Source of the DNA: Streptomyces sp. NRRL S-646 | Lineage (GTDB): Bacteria > Actinomycetota > Actinomycetes > Streptomycetales > Streptomycetaceae | Reading direction: 5' to 3' | Length of the DNA: 64,000 bases | Assembly: GCF_000720765.1 (NCBI RefSeq) | Contig: NZ_JODC01000010.1 | Coordinates: 496,001-560,000, forward strand | In this document: in pieces, positions 27,632 through 35,925 of the stretch | Layout of the letters: every line of letters starts with the position of its first letter | Position numbering within the stretch: the first letter of the stretch is position 1 | Made by a program: the position numbers and the translations under genes | The notes under the pieces: generated by a model | Seen by the model: the letters and a program-made list of their open reading frames with translations, nothing else | What the model was told of the DNA's origin: nothing | The model's database searches: none

Positions 27632-28093
27632 ATGAGCAGCAAGACCCGCACCGCCCTCACCGCCGGCCTTCTCGCCGTCGCCCTCGGCCTCGGCGCCACC
27701 GCCCAGGCCTCCGCCGGTGCCGCGCACAGCGTCAGTGGCAAGCCGTCCGACAACATCACCCGTATCGCCGACTTCTACGGCGCCTACATCGACGCGGTGA
27801 CCGACGAGGACAGCGGCAACCTCGGCGAGGCGCTGCGCGCCCACTACCTCACCCCTGCCTTCCAGAAGGAACTGGCGGCCTGGGAGGACAGGGAGCACGC
27901 CGACGGCGTCCTGCGCGCCCAGAACGTCCCGCTCGCCTGGAAGGTCACCGACAACGGCAGCACCGCGAACCGCACGGAGGCCATTGTCACCCTCACGTGG
28001 AGCCGGAACTCCACCAGCAAGCTGGTGGTGGACATGGCCCGCGACAGCCGCAAGATCTTCCACATCGGCGAGAAGGCCGCGGCAGCCAAGTAG
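27632..28093 (+). CDS. Small secreted protein, NTF2-like size
   Basis: This 153-residue protein has a clear signal peptide (KTRTALTAGLLAVALGLGAT, cleaved after QASA). The mature 120 residues contain ADFYGAYIDAV and a C-terminal beta-rich part. This recalls small secreted NTF2-like proteins but is not diagnostic. GGGGAA lies 8 nt upstream of the ATG. The stop abuts the convergent alpha-mannosidase gene directly. Function unknown. Confidence 0.65.
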   Translation: MSSKTRTALTAGLLAVALGLGATAQASAGAAHSVSGKPSDNITRIADFYGAYIDAVTDEDSGNLGEALRAHYLTPAFQKELAAWEDREHADGVLRAQNVPLAWKVTDNGSTANRTEAIVTLTWSRNSTSKLVVDMARDSRKIFHIGEKAAAAK

Positions 28094-31000
28094 TCACGCC
28101 GGTCGCAGCCGCACCGTGAGGATCTGGAACGGCCGCAGCTCGAAGCGCAAGTCGCTTTCGTGCTGCGGCCGTTCCAGCAGGTCCGTCACCTCGGCCCGGC
28201 CCACCGGGAACCCGGGCGCCAGCGTGGCCCGCGCCCGCCCGCCCCGGGACTCGTACAGCCGTACCACCACATCCCCGCTGCGGTCCTCTGCGAGCTTCAC
28301 CGACTCCACGGTCACGGCGGGGTGGTCGACACGGACCAGCGGCTCCACGACCGGCGCCTGCGCCACCCGCAGCGGCAGGTTCAGCGCGAGCCCCTCCGCG
28401 ACCGCGTGCCCGACGTCCCCGCCCGGCAGCAGCGCGTACGTGAACCGGTGCGGGCCCAGATCCGTCTCGGGGTCCGGGCTGTGCGGGGCACGCAGCAGCG
28501 TCAGGCGTACGGTCGTGCCGAGGCCGCCCTCGTGCGGGGTACGGGTCACGTCGTGGCCGTACGTCGAGTCGTTGAGGACCGCCACGCCGTAGCCCTCCTC
28601 CGCGACCCTGAGCCAGCGGTGCGCGCAGATCTCGAAGCGGGCCGCGTCCCAGGACGTGTTGCTGTGCGTCGGCCGGTGGAGGTGCCCGAACTGGATCTCC
28701 GCCGTGGAGCGTTCGGCGTGCACGTCGAGCGGGAAGGCGGCCTTCAGCACCTTCTCGGACTCCTGCCAGTCGACGTCCGTGCCGATGTCGAGGCGCCGGG
28801 CACCGGCCGCGAGGCGGATCTCCTGGGTGATCCGCGACTTCCCGAACGTCCGCGTCACCCGCACCGCCGCCGTCAGCGGCCCGTCCTGCACCAGCTGCAC
28901 CGACTCGACGTCCGTCAGGTCCGTGTGCCGGCGCCGGTAGTGCCGGTCGATGTCCCAGGCGTCCCAGGCGTTGGGATGGTCGGGGTGCAGCTGGAGGAGA
29001 TTGCCGGGGCCGGACAGCACTTCGCGGTCGGCGGCCAGGTCGCGTACGGAGGTGAGCAGGCCGTCCGCGTCCACGACCACCCGCAGCCGGGAGTTCTCCA
29101 GCACGTGGGTGCCGCCGTCCCGTTCCGCCCGTACGGTCTCGCCCGCGCTGTCCGCCACCGGTGCGCTGCCCAGCCCCGGCACCGTCACCAGCCCTTCCCC
29201 CACGACCTCCGTCCGCCGGTACGGCGAGGCGTTGAACACCGCAGGTCCGCCCGTTCCCAGCGCGGCCACCGCCGCTGCCGTGATCATCTCCAGCTCGGCC
29301 AGCACCCGCGCGTACGTGTCCCGTGCCTCCCGGTGCACCCAGGCGATCGACGACCCGGGCAGGATGTCGTGGAACTGGTGCAGCAGCACCGTCTTCCACA
29401 GCCGGTCCAGGGCGTCGTACGGGTAGGCGTACGACGGATTGCGTACGGCCGCGGTGGTGCACCACAACTCGGCCTCGCGCAGGGCGTGTTCAGAGCGCCG
29501 GTTGCCCTGCTTGGTCTTCGCCTGGGTGGTGTACGTGGCCCGGTGCAGCTCCAGGTAGAGCTCGCCCGACCACACCGGGGCCTCGGGCCCGTACTCCTGC
29601 TCGGCGGCTGCGAAGAACGTGGACGGCTTCTCGATCCCGACCCGAGGTGAGCCCTCCAGGGAGCGCAGCCGCCGGGCCTTCTCGAGCATTTCGCGGGTCG
29701 GGCCGCCGCCCCCGTCGCCCCACCCGAACGGCACCAGCGACCGGGTGGCCCGTCCCTTCTCGGCGAAGTTGCGTTCCGCGCGGGCGAGTTCGCGGCCGTG
29801 AAACTGCGAGTTGTACGTGTCGACGGGCGGGAAGTGCGTGAAGACGCGGGTGCCGTCGATGCCCTCCCACCAGAAGGTGTGGTGGGGCATCTTGTTCGAC
29901 TGGTTCCAGCTGAGTTTCTGCGTGAGGAACCATCGGATTCCGGCCAGTTTCGCGAGCTGCGGGAAGGCGGCGGTGTAGCCGAAGGAGTCCGGCAGCCAGA
30001 TCTCCTCCGTCTCCACCCCGAGTTCCTCGGCGAAGAACCGCTTTCCGTGCACGATCTGCCGGGCCAGCGCCTCACCACCGGGCATGTTGGCGTCGGACTC
30101 GACCCACATCGAGCCGACGGGTGCCCAGTTGCCGTCCGCCACCACCTTCTTGATGCGCTCCCAGATGTGCGGCTGGTGCTCCTTCACCCAGGCGTACTGC
30201 TGGGCCTGTGAGCACGAGAACACCAGCTCGGGGTAGTCGGCGGCGAGCGCGGTGACGTTGGCGAAGGTGCGTGAGGCCTTGCGGACCGTCTCGCGCAGTG
30301 GCCACAGCCAGGCCGAGTCGATGTGCGCGTGCCCGGTCGCGGAGATCCGGTGCGCGCTCGCCGAGGCCGGGCGGGACAGTACGTCCGTCAGCGCGGCCCG
30401 GGCGGCGGCCGCCGTACCGGAGACGTCGTGCAGGTCGAGGGCGTCGAGCATGTCCTCCAGTGCCCGCAGGATCTCGTGTCGCCGGGGCCGGTCCATGGGC
30501 AGCTCGTGCATCAGTTCCGAAAGCACCTCGACGTCCAGCACCAACTGCCACACGGCTTCGTCGAGTACGGCGAGGTCGGCAGAGCGGAATCGGTAGACGG
30601 GCCGATCCCCGGCGGTCAGGACGTCCCCCAGGGGCGTGGGTTCGAAGCCGTGCAGCACGGCCGGATTGGCGGCCGCCTCCAGAAGCAGATGCACCGGTTC
30701 GCCTCCGCTCGCGGGGGAGCCGACGGGGAGGTGACGGTTGCGCGGGTGAATGCCCTTCAGGGGGACGCCCGCGGCGTCGTAGAGCAGTCCCTCGGCCTGG
30801 AAACCGGGCCCGTCGCCCGTGAACCCGGGGTCGATCACCGCCTCGACCCGGCGCCCGGCCCACTCCTCGGGGACCCGCCCCGTCAACCGGAACCAACTCG
30901 TCGACCAGGGCTTTCCCCAGGCCGTTCCGGTTGTGAAGGTCTCGTAGTCGGCCTGCAGCGCCTGGTCCACCGGCACCGGCTCGCCGGGCACATGCCACAC

Positions 31001-31102
31001 GGACAGCGCCAGCGGCACGCGCTCCGCGTACTGCGCGGGCCGCACGAACTGCCCCATGGCGCGCTCCAGGCGCGCCTCCACCAGCGTTCGGTCGTCGTGC
31101 AC
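28094..31102 (-). CDS. GH38 alpha-mannosidase
   Basis: This 1002-residue enzyme removes alpha-linked mannose. The GH38 zinc motif is in ATGHAHIDSAWLWPLRET, and the nucleophile Asp is in MWVESDANMPGGEALARQ. The middle three-helix domain and C-terminal beta domain (GH38C) are complete. There is no signal peptide, so it acts on imported or internal mannosides. GAGGGAG lies about 6 nt before the GTG; frames running further upstream have no ribosome site. No transporter is adjacent. Promoter control is not evident. It stands alone between a secreted protein and an ATPase gene. Confidence 0.93.
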   Translation of the reverse strand: MHDDRTLVEARLERAMGQFVRPAQYAERVPLALSVWHVPGEPVPVDQALQADYETFTTGTAWGKPWSTSWFRLTGRVPEEWAGRRVEAVIDPGFTGDGPGFQAEGLLYDAAGVPLKGIHPRNRHLPVGSPASGGEPVHLLLEAAANPAVLHGFEPTPLGDVLTAGDRPVYRFRSADLAVLDEAVWQLVLDVEVLSELMHELPMDRPRRHEILRALEDMLDALDLHDVSGTAAAARAALTDVLSRPASASAHRISATGHAHIDSAWLWPLRETVRKASRTFANVTALAADYPELVFSCSQAQQYAWVKEHQPHIWERIKKVVADGNWAPVGSMWVESDANMPGGEALARQIVHGKRFFAEELGVETEEIWLPDSFGYTAAFPQLAKLAGIRWFLTQKLSWNQSNKMPHHTFWWEGIDGTRVFTHFPPVDTYNSQFHGRELARAERNFAEKGRATRSLVPFGWGDGGGGPTREMLEKARRLRSLEGSPRVGIEKPSTFFAAAEQEYGPEAPVWSGELYLELHRATYTTQAKTKQGNRRSEHALREAELWCTTAAVRNPSYAYPYDALDRLWKTVLLHQFHDILPGSSIAWVHREARDTYARVLAELEMITAAAVAALGTGGPAVFNASPYRRTEVVGEGLVTVPGLGSAPVADSAGETVRAERDGGTHVLENSRLRVVVDADGLLTSVRDLAADREVLSGPGNLLQLHPDHPNAWDAWDIDRHYRRRHTDLTDVESVQLVQDGPLTAAVRVTRTFGKSRITQEIRLAAGARRLDIGTDVDWQESEKVLKAAFPLDVHAERSTAEIQFGHLHRPTHSNTSWDAARFEICAHRWLRVAEEGYGVAVLNDSTYGHDVTRTPHEGGLGTTVRLTLLRAPHSPDPETDLGPHRFTYALLPGGDVGHAVAEGLALNLPLRVAQAPVVEPLVRVDHPAVTVESVKLAEDRSGDVVVRLYESRGGRARATLAPGFPVGRAEVTDLLERPQHESDLRFELRPFQILTVRLRPA

Positions 31103-31238
31103 GGCGGCTCCCTCGGCGCTCGGACGGCTGTGGTGCCTCTCTCCAAAGAGTCCCTCTACCCGGCCGGAACTGCTGCATCCGTGGCCGAACACCTGGCCGC
31201 CCGAGGATTCGACATGACTGCCGCGTGCCCAGTGGGGC

Positions 31239-31787
31239 ATGGATCCCGTGAACGTGTTCGACAAGGAGGGGACCGACATCGGCACGCGGGCGGGGGTCAT
31301 GAAGAGGCAGGCACGAGGGGGCGGTCCCATAGCGATCGGGGCCTTCTCGGCGAAGACGGAGGAAAAGACCGACGGCGACGCGGACCAGGCGCAGCCGTCC
31401 CAGATACGGAAGCTGCGGCAGAGACTGGGCCGGGCGGACCTGAAGGCGGTGCCCGAAGCACGGCGGGCGCTGCGTGAGCTGCTACGGCAGTGGGGCAGGC
31501 CCGGTCGCTCGGAGATAGCGGAGCTGCTCACCAGCGAACTCGTCACCAACGCACTCATCCACACCGACCACGACGCGGTGCTGACCGCCACCGTCGGACC
31601 CCGCGGACTGCGGGTGGAGGTGAGGGACTTCGTGGGCCGCAGGCCCAGACTGCGCGTACCGAACGCCGACGACGGCACGCACGGCCGAGGTCTGGTCCTG
31701 GTGCAGTCCCTCGCGGACGCGTGGGGAGTACGGGCGCACGGGGTGGGGAAGGTGGTGTGGTTCGAACTCGACGCCGGACCGGCGTAG
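31239..31787 (+). CDS. RsbW-like ATP-binding protein (GHKL histidine-kinase-type ATPase)
   Basis: This 182-residue protein has a disordered first 55 residues, then an HATPase_c_2 domain with the N box SELVTNALIHT and G box GTHGRGLVLVQSLADAWGVR. Such proteins are very numerous in Streptomyces. They may act as anti-sigma-factor kinases or partner with membrane signalling proteins. The neighbouring DUF2637 gene is on the other strand behind a strong terminator. The ATG has only a GTGGGG-like ribosome site; an ATG 20 codons later is possible. Confidence 0.8.
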   Translation: MDPVNVFDKEGTDIGTRAGVMKRQARGGGPIAIGAFSAKTEEKTDGDADQAQPSQIRKLRQRLGRADLKAVPEARRALRELLRQWGRPGRSEIAELLTSELVTNALIHTDHDAVLTATVGPRGLRVEVRDFVGRRPRLRVPNADDGTHGRGLVLVQSLADAWGVRAHGVGKVVWFELDAGPA

Positions 31788-31790
31788 CAC

Positions 31791-31830
31791 GGGAAGGGGG
31801 GCGCGGCCCACAGGGCGCGCCCCCCTTCCC
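31791..31830. terminator. Strong bidirectional terminator
   Basis: A perfect 15-bp stem (GGGAAGGGGGGCGCG / CGCGCCCCCCTTCCC) closes a 10-nt loop. It lies 4 nt after the ATPase stop and serves both that gene and the convergent DUF2637 gene. Confidence 0.9.
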
Positions 31831-31843
31831 ATGTACGGCCGTT

Positions 31844-32890
31844 CTAGCCGAACTGCTGCTCGAGGTCCTTGAGCTTGCGCTCCAGGGAGTCGAGGCGCGG
31901 CAGGGCCATGGTGTCGTCCTCCGCGGTGAGGTCGACGGTCACCGGTTCAGAGCCGGCCTTGCGGACGGGCTGCAGGGACGGGCGTGAGCGCACGGGCAGC
32001 GGTTCCGCGCTCGATATGGCAGGCTCCGCGGAGACCGAAGCGGAGGCTCGCTCCAGGGCCTGGGGCTCCACCTGACGTCCCCCGCCGCCACGGCCGATGA
32101 ACCCGCGGTGGCCTCGGCTGATGGCCTTGAGCTGGGCGCGCTCCAGGCGGTCCGCCTCGCGGCGCCGCAGCCGGTTCGTCTCCTTCTGCCGCTGGTCCTC
32201 GCGCACCTCTTCGACCGCCTCGTCCAGGCTGCGCACGTTCTCCAGCAGCATCAGCGACCAGGCCTTGTAGGTCTCGCGAGGGGCCCGCAGCCAGCGGACG
32301 ATACGGATCTGCGGCAGCGGACGCGGCACCAGACCCTGCTCGCGCAGCGCGGCCCGGCGGGTCTGCTTGAGTGCGCGGTCGAAGAGGACGGCCGCGGACA
32401 GGGACATGCCGGAGAAGAACTGGGGCGCACCGTCGTGACCGATGCCCCTGGGCGCGTGCACCCAGTTGAACCAGGCCGCGGCGCCCGCGAACGTCCACAC
32501 AAGTATCCGGGAGCCGAGGGCCGCGTCACCGTGGCTGGCCTCGCGCACCGCGAGCACGGAACAGAACATGGCCGCACCGTCCAGGCCGAACGGCACCAGG
32601 TATTCCCAGCCGTTGGTCAGGCCGAGGTTCTGCTGGCCGAAGCCGACCAGACCGTGGAAGGAGAGGGCGGCGGCGACCGCCGCACAGCAGAACAGCAGGA
32701 CATAGGAGGCGGTGCCATATATGGCCTCCTTGCGCCGGCGGCGCTCCTCGCTGCGCTCCCACGAATCGTCAGTCTTCGCGTGCTCCCCGGACCGCTTGCT
32801 GCGCGCGAGCACCGCCACCGCCGCCAGCATGCCCAGGAGCAGTACGGCGCCCGGAAGCAGCCAGTCCAGCGATATGTCGGTCAGTCTCAT
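31844..32890 (-). CDS. DUF2637 membrane protein
   Basis: This 348-residue protein has about five membrane segments in its first half, then a charged cytoplasmic part (VEEVREDQRQKETNRLRRRE) with coiled-coil character and a low-complexity C-terminus. The DUF2637 core includes TNGWEYLVPFGLDGAAMF and SLSAAVLFDRALKQTRR. Such proteins are actinobacterial and of unknown role; some lie in plasmid-transfer loci, but nothing here suggests a mobile element. AAGGGA is 6 nt before the ATG; upstream in-frame starts lack one. A nested inverted repeat lies just upstream. Confidence 0.78.
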   Translation of the reverse strand: MRLTDISLDWLLPGAVLLLGMLAAVAVLARSKRSGEHAKTDDSWERSEERRRRKEAIYGTASYVLLFCCAAVAAALSFHGLVGFGQQNLGLTNGWEYLVPFGLDGAAMFCSVLAVREASHGDAALGSRILVWTFAGAAAWFNWVHAPRGIGHDGAPQFFSGMSLSAAVLFDRALKQTRRAALREQGLVPRPLPQIRIVRWLRAPRETYKAWSLMLLENVRSLDEAVEEVREDQRQKETNRLRRREADRLERAQLKAISRGHRGFIGRGGGGRQVEPQALERASASVSAEPAISSAEPLPVRSRPSLQPVRKAGSEPVTVDLTAEDDTMALPRLDSLERKLKDLEQQFG

Positions 32891-32904
32891 CTGGGGTCCC
32901 TTGC

Positions 32905-32942
32905 ATTGGGATAGGGCGTAACGCCCGCCATAGTGGCCCAAT
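32905..32942. promoter_or_regulatory. Nested inverted repeats upstream of the DUF2637 gene
   Basis: GGGCGT-A-ACGCCC (32914-32926) lies inside outer arms ATTGGG (32905-32910) and CCCAAT (32937-32942). It begins 15 nt before the DUF2637 start. It could be an operator. The rest of the 300 nt up to the next gene is moderately AT-rich around 33050-33130 and shows no further gene. Confidence 0.4.
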
Positions 32943-33192
32943 CCCACCGGCCCTCAGGGGGTTTCGGGGCAAGAGGCCGCCAAGGAAGTGCAAGGGGATG
33001 CCCAGGGCGGCGTTCTGCTCGAACTGCCGCTTGAGGGGCGGGAGTTGAGTTCGAATAAGACTACCCGTACGGATGGTTCCACGGAAAGTTCCTGCGGCAA
33101 GTGAGGAAGTTGTGAATTGCCTGTAACCGGGCGGGCGCCTTGTTCGCGCCGATCTTACGGGACGATCCACGGCCGGTGCGCCTGAGGGTGCC

Positions 33193-33990
33193 TCAACTCG
33201 CGTCGGCGGCCGACAGCTTGCCCGCCCGGTCCGGGTCACAGGTGCGCGGGCAGGTGGCACAGGTGTCCTCGGGGGCGCACCGTGTAGAACATGCAGCAGC
33301 TCACCCGGTCGCGGGTGGGCAGCGGGGCCCCGTCCGGGCCGTTCAGTTCCCGGAAGGCCGCGGACCCGGCGTACGGCTTGGTGGTGCCCGGCAGCAGCGC
33401 CTCCAGTTCGCGCACGGCCCGCCGCTTCTCGCCGAGCAGCCGGGCGACGTACCAGAGCCCCTCCACCACCTCGTCGGTCACCATCCCCCACAGGGCCCGC
33501 CCGCGCCGCCGCATGGGCGGCCCGAACCGGGCGAGGATGGGTTCGAGATGCTCGGCCATCGCGGCCCGCACCTCCCCCCGCAGTGCCTCCTCGCCGTCGA
33601 CGACGTGCGCGCCGGGCAGTGCCGCGGCCGGATCGCCCGGCAGGCAGGCGAAGCCTGCGGGCCGCACGGCCATGCGGCAGGAACCACGGCACGGTGATCA
33701 ACAGGCAGACGGGCCACGCATGCCGATGCAGCCCGAAGCTCGCGACGGCGTCCGGCCGGGCGCGCACTCCGTAGTCGCGCAGCACCTGTGCGTCGTCCCG
33801 TGCCAGAAATGTGTCGAGACCGACCCCGCCCTCCCGGAGCGAGGCGGCGGCGACCCTTCCACCACCCGTTGCCGACGCCCACCTCCATGACGGGCGGCCC
33901 GGGGAAGACCCTGTTCAGGCGGGCGTAGGCGCCGCTGAGCGCCGAGTGGGGCGCAGGCGTGCGAGGACCACCGATCCACGTCGGATGCAT
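33193..33990 (-). pseudogene. FhuF-like (2Fe-2S) ferric-siderophore reductase, three frameshifts
   Basis: Translating in pieces gives one continuous protein of about 264 residues: MHPTWIGGPRTPAPHS to GVGNGWW, then VAAASLREGGVGLDTF to VPWFLP, then RMAVRPAGFACLPG to RVSCCMFYTVRP, then EDTCATCPRTCDPD. Each join needs one extra base removed: near 33855 (an A), near 33678 (a C) and near 33271 (a C in a run of five). After correction the C-terminus reads Cys-Cys-x10-Cys-x2-Cys, the FhuF 2Fe-2S motif. Such proteins reduce ferric siderophores in the cytosol. An iron box lies just upstream. Either a decayed gene or run-length sequencing errors; as given it cannot be translated. Confidence 0.75.
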
Positions 33991-33999
33991 GGCGACTAA

Positions 34000-34018
34000 G
34001 AAGGCAAGCCTACCCTTA
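34000..34018 (-). promoter_or_regulatory. Iron box (DmdR/IdeR-type) upstream of the FhuF-like gene
   Basis: On the minus strand TAAGGGTAGGCTTGCCTTC matches 13 of 19 positions of the TTAGGTTAGGCTCACCTAA iron-box consensus. It starts 10 nt before the FhuF-like ATG and overlaps a possible -10 (TAAGGG) whose -35 would be TTCAAA at 16-nt spacing. Iron-loaded DmdR would block transcription there. Confidence 0.65.
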
Positions 34019-34035
34019 CTCGGGCTGAATGGGAT

Positions 34036-34063
34036 TTGAACTGATGACAACTGCGCCTAAGGT
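34036..34063 (+). promoter_or_regulatory. Candidate HrdB-type promoter for the GntR gene
   Basis: TTGAAC and TAAGGT are separated by 16 nt, 65 nt before the GntR start. The spacing and both hexamers fit a vegetative Streptomyces promoter. A weaker TTGACG-N19-TAATGA pair follows at 34066-34096. Confidence 0.45.
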
Positions 34064-34128
34064 GCTTGACGGACGAGTAACAACCCGCCGTAATGACCCC
34101 AAGTACCGACACGTCCGGAGGAGGACCC

Positions 34129-34929
34129 GTGCAGCAGAGCACCCACGGCTCCGCGGGGACGGGGATTCCGGAGGCCCGGACCGGCGGGGTGCCCCGGGTT
34201 CCGGCGCAGCCCAGGGCCCAGGACGTGGACCGGGAGCGGGGCGTCGCCGCGGGGGCCACCCGTGGTGAGCACACGCACAGTGAGCCGCCGATGCCCCGGC
34301 CCCGCCTGGTCCAGCGGGCCTCCGTGCGCGGGCAGATCCTCGACGCGCTGCGCACCGCGCTGGTCGCGGGCGAACTGACGCCCGGCGAGGTGTACTCGGC
34401 GCCCGCGCTCGGGGAGCGGTTCGGGGTCTCCGCGACGCCGGTGCGGGAGGCCATGCAGCAACTTGCCCTCGAAGGCGCCGTCGAGGTCGTGCCCAACCGG
34501 GGCTTCCGGGTGGTCGAGCGCGGCGCCCGCGAACTGGCCGAGCTGGCCGAGGTCCGCGCACTGATCGAGATCCCCGTGATGCTGCGCCTGGCCCGCACGG
34601 TGTCCGCCGAACGCTGGACCGCACTGCGCCCCCTCGCCGAGGCGACCCTCCGCGCCGCGTCCTCCGGCTGCCGCGCGACCTACGCCGAGTCCGACCGCAC
34701 CTTCCACCGCGCCCTGTTCGCCCTCTCCGGCAACGAACAACTGGTCCAGATCGCCGACGACCTCCACCGCCGGGCCCAGTGGCCCCTGGTCGGCGCCCCG
34801 TCCTCCCGGGCCCGCACCGACCTCCTGACAGACGCAACCGAACACACGACCTTGCTGGACGCACTGATCGCCCGGGACCTGGACATGGTGCGGTCACTGG
34901 TGGGCGGGCACTTCGCGGGTACGTCCTGA
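34129..34929 (+). CDS. GntR family transcriptional regulator (FadR/FCD subfamily)
   Basis: This 266-residue protein has a poorly conserved 60-residue N-terminal tail. A winged helix follows (ILDALRTALVAGELTPGEVYSAPALGERFGVSATPVREAMQQLA), then an all-helical FCD effector domain with the usual acidic/His pattern (DRTFHRALFALSGNEQL, HTTLLDALIARD). GGAGGAGG precedes the GTG at 5 nt; an upstream ATG 12 codons earlier lacks a site. No regulated operon is attached, so the effector (often an organic acid) is unknown. Confidence 0.88.
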   Translation: MQQSTHGSAGTGIPEARTGGVPRVPAQPRAQDVDRERGVAAGATRGEHTHSEPPMPRPRLVQRASVRGQILDALRTALVAGELTPGEVYSAPALGERFGVSATPVREAMQQLALEGAVEVVPNRGFRVVERGARELAELAEVRALIEIPVMLRLARTVSAERWTALRPLAEATLRAASSGCRATYAESDRTFHRALFALSGNEQLVQIADDLHRRAQWPLVGAPSSRARTDLLTDATEHTTLLDALIARDLDMVRSLVGGHFAGTS

Positions 34930-34989
34930 GTGCGGTCCGGGTGGCCTTCTCTCAGCGCCGGTCGGCGTCTCTCAGGCGGGCGCCGTCGG

Positions 34990-35772
34990 CTAGGCCGTCG
35001 CCGCCCCGGTCGCAGGCGGCGCCAACTGCCGTGCCAACCACGTAGGCACACCCCCGAGCAACTGGAACAGCCGCCGGGCCTCCTCCCGCAGGCGCGAAGC
35101 CTCAGGCTCCGCCTCCGCATCCGCCAGGGACACCAGCGCCGGCGCCGTACCGACGAGATACCCCAGCTCCTCACGGATCCGCAGAGACTCGGCGAACCCG
35201 TGCCGCGCCTCCGCCAACTCCCCCTCCCGCAGCGCGAGTCCCGCCAGATGCCGCCAGGTGAACGAGAGCAGCAGGAGATCGCCGTGCGCGGTCGCACCCG
35301 CATGGGCGCGTCGGAACGCGGCACGCGCCGCCTGGGGCGCGTCGGCGAGGTTCTGCGCCACCAGCCCGCGCCGGAAGTCCAGCAACGCCCGCCCCGCCGT
35401 CCCCGGAGGGATCAGCGCCGCCGTCCGCCCGAGCGCGGCGCGCGCCTCGTCGGCCCGGTCCCGCACCCCCAGCAGCGTCGCTGCGTACGCCAAGTACCCG
35501 CGTTCACAAGCGGCCGCGCCCCGCTCGTCGTCGGTGTGGGCCAGCGCCTCGGCCGTACGCAGTGCGTCCTCGGCCTCCTCCCAGCCCTGTTCGGTGTACA
35601 GACACCGTTCGACCAGCAGCGCGGCCCGCTGCAGCGCGGCGTCCGCGGTGCCGGGCTGGAGCAGGGCTGCCGCGTCGGCCCAGCAGGCGCGTGAGCGCAG
35701 CCGCCATACCGCGGTCTGGAGGGGATCGTCACCAGCGGTCGTTCCGTTACCAGACATGGCGGTATGCGCCAC
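34990..35772 (-). CDS. Helical-repeat (TPR-like) protein of unknown function
   Basis: This 260-residue, Ala- and Leu-rich soluble protein is made of repeated amphipathic helix pairs (ALLVERCLYTEQGWEEAEDALRT-like units, RRGLVAQNLADAPQAARAAF, TWRHLAGLALREGELAEARHGF), consistent with tetratricopeptide repeats. No catalytic motif or membrane segment is seen. GGGGAGGG lies before the GTG start; an internal ATG five codons later has no ribosome site. A protein-interaction scaffold is the usual role, but none is proven. Confidence 0.7.
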   Translation of the reverse strand: MAHTAMSGNGTTAGDDPLQTAVWRLRSRACWADAAALLQPGTADAALQRAALLVERCLYTEQGWEEAEDALRTAEALAHTDDERGAAACERGYLAYAATLLGVRDRADEARAALGRTAALIPPGTAGRALLDFRRGLVAQNLADAPQAARAAFRRAHAGATAHGDLLLLSFTWRHLAGLALREGELAEARHGFAESLRIREELGYLVGTAPALVSLADAEAEPEASRLREEARRLFQLLGGVPTWLARQLAPPATGAATA

Positions 35773-35925
35773 GTTGCCCTCCCCGAGCACGCCATCGAGC
35801 TATGAGTGGTGGCGGCATCTCAGCACGAATCGCAGCGCCCGGCCAAGGGGGTGGGTGAAGGATTTCACAAAGTCGTGGGACAGCGACGGCACTTGGTGCC
35901 TCTCCCGTGGCATGCCCCGGTGACC

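Noticed and set aside
31844..32890. DUF2637 gene as a sign of an integrated conjugative plasmid.
   Set aside because: No replication, integrase, transfer or attachment-site sequence is found nearby, and the family is also common in chromosomes.
34020..34075. A tRNA-like stretch on the minus strand (GTTCAAATCCCA next to a TTAGG loop).
   Set aside because: The would-be T stem and acceptor stem do not pair, and no D-arm is present. The TTGAAC...TAAGGT promoter reading explains it better.
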